NCBI GenBank assembly: GCA_021846485.1
Contig: JAJZWW010000146.1
Span: 1 to 7,647, forward strand
DNA: 7,647 nucleotides
Reading direction: 5' to 3'
Source: Actinomycetes bacterium
GTDB lineage: Bacteria > Actinomycetota > Acidimicrobiia > Acidimicrobiales > Palsa-688
This document shows positions 1 through 4,029 of this stretch, in pieces. The notes beneath the pieces were generated by a model, which was not told where the DNA came from, did not search any database, and saw nothing but the letters and a program-made list of their open reading frames with translations. Every line of letters starts with the position of its first letter. Within the stretch, counting starts at the first letter, position 1. Position numbers and translations under genes: made by a program.

Positions 1-222
1 CTCGGCATTGCGCATGATGGTGAACAGCCAGGCCCGGGGGTGGGCGCCGTCGAAGCGGTCGATTGCCCGGTAGGCGCACAACAGCGTCTCTTGGACGAGG
101 TCCTCGGCATCGGCGGTGTTCCGAGTGATCGAGAACGCGACCCTGGCGAGAACCTCCAGCTCGGGCAGCACGTAGCGGGCGAAGGCGTCCTCGCCCTGTT
201 GGCGCTCAAAGGCTTCGTGCAC
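1..222 (-). CDS. ECF-type RNA polymerase sigma factor, N-terminal part (cut by window edge)
   Basis: This is the first 74 codons of a sigma-70 family extracytoplasmic-function (ECF) sigma factor, which would redirect RNA polymerase to stress-type promoters. Region 2 is clear: helix 'LEVLARVAFSITRN' (about residues 22-35), then 'ADAEDLVQETLLCAYRAIDR' (37-56), then 'HPRAWLFTIMRN' (61-72), matching the core-binding and -10 recognition segments of the family. Region 4 lies beyond position 1. The start is set at GTG 222-220: it gives the usual short lead before region 2, and it sits 8 nt after a GTT -10 box. The G-rich, SD-like run at 234-239 lies inside the promoter spacer, so it would not be in a leaderless mRNA. 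An unusual point is that the probable anti-sigma gene is divergent (starting at 293) rather than downstream. The ECF subgroup cannot be settled from this half. Confidence 0.9.
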   Translation of the reverse strand, partial: MHEAFERQQGEDAFARYVLPELEVLARVAFSITRNTADAEDLVQETLLCAYRAIDRFDGAHPRAWLFTIMRNAE

Positions 223-230
223 GTAAGTGG

Positions 231-256
231 AACCCCCTCACCCGACTCAGCATTCC
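231..256 (-). promoter_or_regulatory. ECF-type promoter for the sigma gene (GGAAT-N18-GTT)
   Basis: Read on the minus strand, GGAAT (256-252) is followed by exactly 18 nt and then GTT (233-231). This matches the SigR/SigH-like ECF consensus GGAAT-N18/19-GTT. The GTG start of the sigma gene begins 8 nt after GTT, where transcription would be expected to start, so the mRNA is probably leaderless. The simplest reading is autoregulation by the sigma factor itself. The motif is seen directly; which sigma uses it is inferred. Confidence 0.65.
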
Positions 257-264
257 AGGGAATG
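251..264. repeat. Perfect palindrome forming two back-to-back -35 boxes
   Basis: CATTCC-AG-GGAATG is a perfect 6+6 inverted repeat with a 2-nt centre at 257-258. Each arm is the -35 box of one of two divergent promoters. The same centre relates the two -10 boxes and the two GTG start codons (222 and 293 sum to twice 257.5), so the whole control region has dyad layout. Two RNA polymerases could hardly occupy it at once, implying mutually exclusive initiation. A repressor operator is an alternative reading. Confidence 0.7.
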
Positions 265-284
265 TACGCCGAGGGGAGCGGGTT
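259..284 (+). promoter_or_regulatory. ECF-type promoter for the anti-sigma/nrtS/methyltransferase operon
   Basis: GGAAT (259-263), exactly 18 nt, then GTT (282-284), with both boxes in the wider contexts GGGAATG and GGTTCC. A GTG codon lies 8 nt after GTT at 293, as on the opposite strand. The match to the SigR/SigH-like consensus, the mirror-image partner and the identical distance to the start codon make chance unlikely. Expected behaviour is induction of the operon when the divergent sigma factor is released from its anti-sigma. Confidence 0.65.
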
Positions 285-292
285 CCTGGTCC

Positions 293-538
293 GTGGTGAG
301 CACGAGAGAGCACCGAGCCCTGCGCCGAGGGGTAGAAACCTATCTCGACGGCGAAGCCGACCCGAGTCTCGCTGTCTCAGTCCGGCGGCATCTCGCAGCG
401 TGTTGGGAATGCAGCGAGGACGCCGAGTGGCTCGTGTTGATCAAGTCAGCACTCAGTCGAATCGGCGAGCGTCGTCCCCGGGACCTCGCCGTTGCCCGGC
501 TGACACGGTATGCCTCGACTCTCTCGGAGGGGCGGTGA
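293..538 (+). CDS. Zinc-type anti-sigma factor (HxxxCxxC, zf-HC2-like)
   Basis: A small protein of 81 residues expected to bind and silence the ECF sigma factor encoded divergently. It shows the ZAS/zf-HC2 pattern: a helix with 'YLDGEADPSLA' (17-27) followed by 'RRHLAACWEC' (31-40), in which H33, C37 and C40 form the HxxxCxxC zinc site. There is no membrane segment, so it would be a soluble anti-sigma. A zinc-thiol site can be redox sensitive in this family (RsrA is the known example), but the sequence does not prove it here. The frame stays open upstream to a GTG at 227; the start at GTG 293 was chosen because it lies 8 nt after the -10 box and because residues before it look like nothing in the family. 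A second GTG follows at 296. The stop overlaps the next gene's start (GTGA, 535-538), implying translational coupling. Confidence 0.75.
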   Translation: MVSTREHRALRRGVETYLDGEADPSLAVSVRRHLAACWECSEDAEWLVLIKSALSRIGERRPRDLAVARLTRYASTLSEGR

Positions 539-969
539 CCAGCGCATCGCCGGATCCGGGAAACACGCCGCGTGATGTTACGGAGCGCGTCAGGAGCTCC
601 ACCCCGGCCGCAGCGCCGGTCGTCGCAGTGAGCGGACCGTCGACGTTGTTCGACGCCCGCGGGAAAGAAGAAACCGCCATAGACCACGACATCGCACCCG
701 AGAGTCCGAAGCGCCGCCCGCCGTCGTGGTCCTCTCCGCTCGAGATGTGTGTGTTGGTCGCCCGCGGTTATACCTTCCGCACCGGCGTTGTCGTGGCGAG
801 CGTGGTCGGCACGATCCTGTCCGGCGTGAACGAGGGCACCGTCATCGCATCCGGCCACCTCGACGTATCCACTTGGGCGCGCATTGTCACGAACTACCTC
901 GTGCCCTTCGTCGTCGCCAGCGTTGGCTACCTCGCCCCCTTTCGGCGCCGGCGCGGCACGAACCGATGA
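535..969 (+). CDS. nrtS: NrtS-like nitrate/nitrite transporter (two-helix membrane protein)
   Basis: The C-terminal half of this 144-residue protein resembles NrtS, a short membrane protein family linked to nitrate/nitrite uptake in cyanobacteria and other bacteria. Visible parts: helix 1 around 84-105 with 'VGTILSGVNEGTVIASG', the polar linker 'HLDVSTWARI', then helix 2 around 118-136 with 'NYLVPFVVASVGYLAPF', ending in a basic tail (137-144). The motif 'VGTIL...N.G' and 'YLVPF' followed by a small-residue helix are what I recognise. Residues 1-70 are Pro/Ala/Ser-rich, probably disordered, and not part of the family. The start GTG 535 is chosen for its overlap with the anti-sigma stop and a close upstream GGAGG (526-530). 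An internal ATG at 745 would give a 74-residue protein nearer the usual NrtS size and cannot be excluded. Its stop overlaps the methyltransferase start (ATGA). Confidence 0.65.
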   Translation: MTSASPDPGNTPRDVTERVRSSTPAAAPVVAVSGPSTLFDARGKEETAIDHDIAPESPKRRPPSWSSPLEMCVLVARGYTFRTGVVVASVVGTILSGVNEGTVIASGHLDVSTWARIVTNYLVPFVVASVGYLAPFRRRRGTNR

Positions 970-1775
970 CGTCCCCGGCCTCCAGCGCGGCCAACCCGTG
1001 GACGTCCTATCTCGACCGGTTTCACGAGGACCGCCCCGGGATCACCGAGGATATCTTGTCGGATGCCTGCGACGTCAACGGCACGAACCCATATGCCTGG
1101 CTGCTCGCCGTCGCGCCCCGCAGCCCCGGCGTTGTGGCACTCGACCTCGCCTGTGGAACTGGCCCGCTCCAGACCACAGCTCCCCACCTCCGTTGGGTGG
1201 GCGTGGACCGGTCTCCGGGCGAGTTGGCGCGAGCAGCGAAGGTGCTCCCGAGGGTGCTGCTCCGAGGCGACGGACAGAGGCAGCCATTTCGAGACGCCAG
1301 CTTCGACCTCGTGGCGTGCTCCATGGCGCTCATGCTCTTCGATCCGGTCGACGTCGTGCTCGCCGAGATCCACCGCGTGCTCCGCGACGACGGCACAGTG
1401 ATCCTCCTCCTGCCAGGGTCGCTCCCGTTGAGCACGCGAGACCGCATCCGCTACGTACGCCTGCTCGCAGCCCTTCGCGAGGTGCGCCCCGCTTATCCGA
1501 ACAGCGTGCACCTCGGGCGTCTCCATGCTCGTCTGGAACGAGCCGGCCTTGCCGTCGTTAGCGATGAACGCCGATGCTTCCGTTATCCGATTCGGGACGA
1601 GCGTCTCGCCGAGCGCTTCGCGGAATCTCTTTACGTTCCGGGGCGGTCACCGGAGCGCATCGAGGGAGCTGTCCGGGCCGCCAGAGGCTGGGTCGGGTCG
1701 ACGATCGGCATCCCGCTGCGCCGCGTCGTATGCGACAAACTCATTGGGTCAGCGCGAGCACCAACGGCACGGTGA
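966..1775 (+). CDS. Class I SAM-dependent methyltransferase
   Basis: A 269-residue protein of the Methyltransf_11-like group, transferring a methyl group from S-adenosylmethionine to an unknown substrate. Motif I is 'VALDLACGTG' (57-66), the acidic end of strand 2 is D81 in 'WVGVDRS', the strand 3-4 region is 'GDGQRQPFRDASFDLVAC' (101-118), and 'EIHRVLRDDGTVILLLP' is the usual motif before strand 5. The C-terminal third carries no feature that identifies a substrate. The start ATG 966 overlaps the nrtS stop (ATGA, 966-969) and has no clear Shine-Dalgarno sequence, so translation is probably coupled. The frame is open further upstream, but that part is nrtS in another frame. As third gene of an ECF-sigma operon it is probably induced with nrtS, though no functional link between the two is known to me. 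Confidence 0.85.
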   Translation: MTSPASSAANPWTSYLDRFHEDRPGITEDILSDACDVNGTNPYAWLLAVAPRSPGVVALDLACGTGPLQTTAPHLRWVGVDRSPGELARAAKVLPRVLLRGDGQRQPFRDASFDLVACSMALMLFDPVDVVLAEIHRVLRDDGTVILLLPGSLPLSTRDRIRYVRLLAALREVRPAYPNSVHLGRLHARLERAGLAVVSDERRCFRYPIRDERLAERFAESLYVPGRSPERIEGAVRAARGWVGSTIGIPLRRVVCDKLIGSARAPTAR

Positions 1776-1802
1776 TCTTCGGCTTGCATGCTCCTTGACT
1801 TC

Positions 1803-1822
1803 AACACGAGCTTTACCGTGTT
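1803..1822 (+). terminator. Weak hairpin after the methyltransferase gene
   Basis: AACACG (1803-1808) pairs with CGTGTT (1817-1822) around an 8-nt loop, 27 nt after the stop codon. Only a short T run follows. It could help end the nrtS operon, but the stem has just 6 pairs and may be chance. Confidence 0.25.
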
Positions 1823-1916
1823 TGACGCCTGGGTGCTACGGTCGAGCACGCGATACGCGTGGTCTCATCGTTCCATTGACTTTCATCCCGGTCTCGCCGG
1901 ATCGCAGTTCAGCGGC

Positions 1917-1942
1917 GGAATGCTAGACGGCCGGGCCGGGTT
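1917..1942 (+). promoter_or_regulatory. Isolated GGAAT-N18-GTT match, possible third ECF promoter
   Basis: GGAAT (1917-1921), 18 nt, then GTT (1940-1942), the same spacing as the two divergent promoters near position 257. An ATG follows 9 nt later at 1952, opening an 86-codon frame that does not look like a real protein. By base frequency alone a match like this is not rare in a window of this size, so it may be chance. It could also start a noncoding transcript. Confidence 0.2.
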
Positions 1943-2244
1943 GCCAGCCCGATGCCGAGGCGATCTTGCGTCCCGCGCTCAGCGGGTCGGCTTGCGGTCT
2001 CTGTCGAACCGCCCGATCCGATAGGAGCGCAAATCAGCTGGGTCACGCGGCCGCGGCGTGCAAGGAACGAACTGAGCCGTCCCGAATTCACCAATAGCAA
2101 CCAGCCGCTCCTGTCCGCGGGCCGTCGTCGCTGCGGGTGTTCCTGTCCCGGCGAGCGCCGTGGTTGTGGGTCTTCGTCGTTGTCGTCCCCATGCTCGCCG
2201 TGGGGCGATTGACCTGTGAGTGCTGAGAACCCCGTCCGCCCAGG

Positions 2245-2400
2245 TCAGGCGACCATCCGGTATTCGTGTACGAGGCCGCCCAGGTGATCGGTTCTTCGTA
2301 GCCTGGCGACGTCGACATGGCTGATGGTGGGAGGGGTCGCATCGGAACCAGCGGGTGGTCGTGAGTCGAGAGAGCGGTGCGGACAATGTGCGATGTCATG
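2245..2400 (-). pseudogene. C-terminal relic of a DDE (rve-type) transposase
   Basis: Reading the minus strand from about 2400 to the TGA at 2247-2245 gives 'HCPHRSLDSRPPAG' and then 'VARLRRTDHLGGLVHEYRMV'. The first part matches the 'RPHRSL...RPP' segment that follows the last catalytic Glu in integrase-core (rve) transposases. The second matches the 'RRDRLGGLIHEY' tail of many actinobacterial elements of this kind. Upstream the similarity fades and a TAG stop interrupts the frame at 2469-2467, so the catalytic core is gone. The exact IS family (IS481-like or IS3-like) cannot be fixed from so short a piece. No terminal inverted repeats were recognised. Confidence 0.6.
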
Positions 2401-2439
2401 CTCGACTCCACGCGCGTGAGCTGTAGTTCTGGCTTGACG

Positions 2440-2468
2440 TTGGATCTCGGCAGCCAGCGCGGTAACCT
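2440..2468 (+). promoter_or_regulatory. Possible promoter for the toxin-antitoxin-like pair
   Basis: TTGGAT (2440-2445), 17 nt, then TAACCT (2463-2468), a fair actinobacterial TANNNT -10 box. Transcription would start near 2475, very close to the coding region beginning at 2480-2483. The -35 box is only a partial match, so this is tentative. Confidence 0.3.
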
Positions 2469-2482
2469 AGACAAGGTAAGTT

Positions 2483-2719
2483 GTCGAGATCCGCATCGGC
2501 CAGCCGGCAAGCAGGCCTGGCGTCAGCGAAGAAGACATCCGTCATGCCGTCCGCAATGCCATGCGGCGGATCGACCTCGGCAAAGATCTCACCATGCTGA
2601 TAGGACCGGCGGCTGATGGGTCGTTGCTGGAGATCGGGGTCTTGGATCTCGAGGGCGAGGATCCGGTCGTCATCCACGCCATGGAGCTGAGCCGCGAGTT
2701 CTACCTGTTCCTCCGATGA
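2483..2719 (+). CDS. Toxin-like small protein next to an HTH partner; no standard start codon
   Basis: An open frame of about 78 codons that resembles a widespread family of small actinobacterial proteins encoded just before a helix-turn-helix partner. The family look lies in 'GVSEEDIRHAVRNA' (13-26), 'LIGPAADGSLLEIGVLD' (39-55) and 'VVIHAMELSREFYLFL' (62-77), with the 'GP..DG.LLE' and 'HAM' signatures. By position it is the toxin-like half of a possible type II toxin-antitoxin pair; the toxic activity is inference. An oddity is that the frame opens after a TAA at 2477-2479 and begins GTT GTC GAG, with no ATG, GTG or TTG in frame before the internal ATG at codon 27. An ACAAGG box at 2471-2476 lies 6 nt before GTC 2483, where a GTG would be expected. 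Either a start codon was lost by one substitution or a rare start is used. The stop is 13 nt before the preferred antitoxin start. Confidence 0.55.
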   Translation, partial: VEIRIGQPASRPGVSEEDIRHAVRNAMRRIDLGKDLTMLIGPAADGSLLEIGVLDLEGEDPVVIHAMELSREFYLFLR

Positions 2720-2732
2720 CAAGGCGATGGAC

Positions 2733-3017
2733 ATGAAGCACACCGACGAAGAGATCGAGCGAGCTGCCGAGCGATACCGCTTATTGACCGAGACTCTGGA
2801 CCCCGAGGTCACCCAGGCCGGCGACCTGACCGACCTCCGGGCGGTAGCGACGGCGGCCGAGGCAACTCGCCAAGACGAGGCCCGCCTGCGGGAGGCCGTC
2901 GAGACGGCGCGGGCGCACGGGAGATCCTGGAACCACATTGCCGCCGCTCTCGGGGTCTCCCGCCAAGCAGCTCGCCAGCGCTTCCGCCCGGCAGAGATGA
3001 CTCAGGCGCGGTCATGA
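2733..3017 (+). CDS. Antitoxin-like protein with C-terminal helix-turn-helix
   Basis: A 94-residue protein (96 if started at ATG 2727). The first two thirds are charged and helical, with the family-like segments 'DLTDLRAVATAAEATRQDEA' and 'RLREAVETARAHGRSW'. The C-terminal part, 'SWNHIAAALGVSRQAARQRF', is a clear helix-turn-helix. It matches small proteins found paired with the toxin-like family encoded just upstream, so it is the likely antitoxin and autoregulator of the pair; this is inferred from pairing and the DNA-binding fold. ATG 2733 is preferred because ACAAGG (2719-2724) lies 8 nt before it, against 2 nt for ATG 2727; the same box precedes the first gene. The reading frame looks intact. 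Confidence 0.7.
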   Translation: MKHTDEEIERAAERYRLLTETLDPEVTQAGDLTDLRAVATAAEATRQDEARLREAVETARAHGRSWNHIAAALGVSRQAARQRFRPAEMTQARS

Positions 3018-3037
3018 GACCAGAAGCGAGAGGAGAC

Positions 3038-3058
3038 GACTCGGACAGGTCGAGTTTC
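3038..3058 (+). terminator. Weak hairpin after the antitoxin-like gene
   Basis: GACTCG (3038-3043) pairs with CGAGTT (3051-3056, one G-T pair) around a 7-nt loop, ending in TTTC. Its position 20 nt after the stop codon suits a terminator, but the stem is short. Confidence 0.3.
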
Positions 3059-3113
3059 TCGGGGTCGAGCGCGTCCGGATCAACATTGAGTAGATATCCC
3101 ACGGTCGCAGCTG

Positions 3114-3449
3114 TCAAGCAGCTCGTGTGAGTTCGAGCTCTGCTCGATGCCCCCAGGCGATCTTCTCGCTGTAGACGGTGTGGCTGGCGAGGCAGCCGTG
3201 GAGAATGCCGACGAGACGGTTTCCAAGGTGTCGTAGCGCGGCGTTCTTGCGAGACTTGGCGGTGGCATACCGGTTCGGCTCGGGCTCGTCGCCGAACTCG
3301 CCGAGCACCCTGGCGCCGAGGATGGTCCCAAGTCCTGGCAGGGCTCGGAGCACCACGGCGTCTGGGTGCTGGTCAAAACCCGCTTGGAGCTCCTCGGCCA
3401 GCCGGGCGGTCTGGGCCACCATGGTGGCAAGCACCGCCACGCTGCACGT
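3114..3449 (-). pseudogene. IS110-family transposase remnant with internal deletion
   Basis: The minus-strand frame ends at TGA 3116-3114 and contains the C-terminal domain (Transposase_20-like) of an IS110-family transposase: 'LATMVAQTARLAEELQAGF', then 'HPDAVVLRALPGLGTILGAR', 'VLGEFGDEP', 'RYATAKSRKN', and finally 'ALRHLGNRLVGILHGCL' and 'AWGHR' near the end. In intact relatives about 50-60 residues separate 'KSRKN' from 'ALR.LGNR'; here they are joined directly at about 3240. The missing segment is the one that normally holds 'YAG.AP....SG', including the serine thought to be catalytic, so this protein could not transpose. The N-terminal RuvC-like DEDD domain is also absent. The frame stays open to 3698, but beyond about 3449 the translation no longer resembles the family and runs over the next gene. 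The element's end may lie around 3088-3113. Confidence 0.75.
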
Positions 3450-3672
3450 GTAGGGGTGATCTGCCGGTTCCCACCCGGGGGGAGGGTGGATCGTCGCAGC
3501 CGGGGCCCCGGTCTTCTCGTTGGAGGCTGAGGTGTCAGCTGTTCTCCGTCGTCGTGGGATACATTCACCACAGCTAAGTACCGAAGTCATCTTCGTGTAA
3601 TATAGTTCGTAAGTCAGGGACGTGGCACGGCGCGTGGGCAGGTGTGTCACCGCGAGATAGGAGATACCCGGA
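3450..3672 (+). promoter_or_regulatory. Upstream region of the fabI-remnant/prp operon with an AT-rich patch
   Basis: No gene is recognised here. In otherwise GC-rich DNA, 3572-3612 is AT-rich and includes TAATAT (3598-3603), a good -10 box on the plus strand, though no convincing -35 lies 16-18 nt upstream. A strong Shine-Dalgarno AGGAG (3659-3663) sits 9 nt before the GTG at 3673. This is the most likely promoter and leader for the operon that contains prpDBC. The flank of the IS110 remnant also falls in this stretch. Confidence 0.35.
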
Positions 3673-4029
3673 GTGTTGCGTTGGAAGCGGTCGCTCATCA
3701 GCGGAGTCGCGACTAGGGACAGTCTCGCAGCCGCGGTCGTCGAGCGCGCCCATCGAGCTGGCGCGGAGGCAGTGGCGGCGGCCTACGCGAGAGACGTACC
3801 TGTCGCCGAGGAGGCGTTGGCGGCCCTAACCGAACGGCCTGCAGTGGCGGCGGTGGACGCTTCCGCCGACGAGGTGGAGATGGCGATGCGTCCGAGTGCG
3901 TGGACCTACGTAGCGTTCGGGCGACTGCTCCCGCGGCTGGCACCTCCGTCGGGTGCGAGCTCGGTGGGGTTGGACTTCGACACCGCCGGTGCAGGGGAGA
4001 CGGCAGAACTGGTGGTTGGGCTACGATGA
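3673..4029 (+). CDS. Truncated, internally deleted enoyl-ACP reductase (FabI/InhA-like) remnant
   Basis: An intact 118-residue frame that reads as pieces of an NADH-dependent enoyl-ACP reductase. Residues 5-19 'KRSLISGVATRDSLA' match the N-terminal 'KRILVSGI.TDSSIA' of the InhA/FabI group; residues 20-38 keep the following helix and 'GAE.V' strand. Residues 62-104, with 'SAWTYVAFGRLLPRL' (75-89) and 'SSVGLDFDTA' (96-105), match 'SAYSY.S.AKALLP.M...GSIVG.DFD'. About 50 residues between these blocks are missing, and the protein ends just after the 'DFD' strand, before the catalytic YxxxxxxK and the whole C-terminal half (family about 260-270 residues). It cannot be an active reductase. The GTG start has AGGAG 9 nt upstream, and the stop overlaps prpD by ATGA, so it may now serve as a translated leader for the prp operon. 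The match is from memory of the family, not a search. Confidence 0.55.
   Translation: MLRWKRSLISGVATRDSLAAAVVERAHRAGAEAVAAAYARDVPVAEEALAALTERPAVAAVDASADEVEMAMRPSAWTYVAFGRLLPRLAPPSGASSVGLDFDTAGAGETAELVVGLR

Larger units (their letters stand above)
1776..2244. other. Stretch without a recognisable gene
   Basis: All six frames were read. The open frames here give Arg/Ser/Pro-rich translations with no motif or family resemblance. The only items worth noting are the weak hairpin at 1803-1822 and a GGAAT-N18-GTT match at 1917-1942. The right end adjoins a transposase relic at 2245, so part of this may be its decayed flank. Confidence 0.5.

Noticed and set aside
227..292. N-terminal extension of the anti-sigma frame from GTG 227
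   Set aside because: It covers both divergent promoters and encodes nothing like the family; GTG 293 fits the promoter geometry.
40..534. Upstream part of the long plus-strand frame that ends at 969
   Set aside because: It runs antisense to the sigma factor and in another frame over the anti-sigma gene; only the part from 535 resembles a protein family.
2396..2938. 180-codon minus-strand frame opposite the toxin-antitoxin pair
   Set aside because: It is the antisense shadow of the two plus-strand genes, which have family motifs, pairing and Shine-Dalgarno boxes.
3080..3571. 163-codon minus-strand frame overlapping the IS110 remnant in another frame
   Set aside because: Pro/Ser/Arg-rich translation without motifs, typical of an out-of-frame reading of GC-rich DNA.
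3450..3698. N-terminal extension of the IS110 remnant frame to 3698
   Set aside because: Residues before about 84 do not resemble IS110 transposases and overlap the start of the plus-strand fabI remnant.
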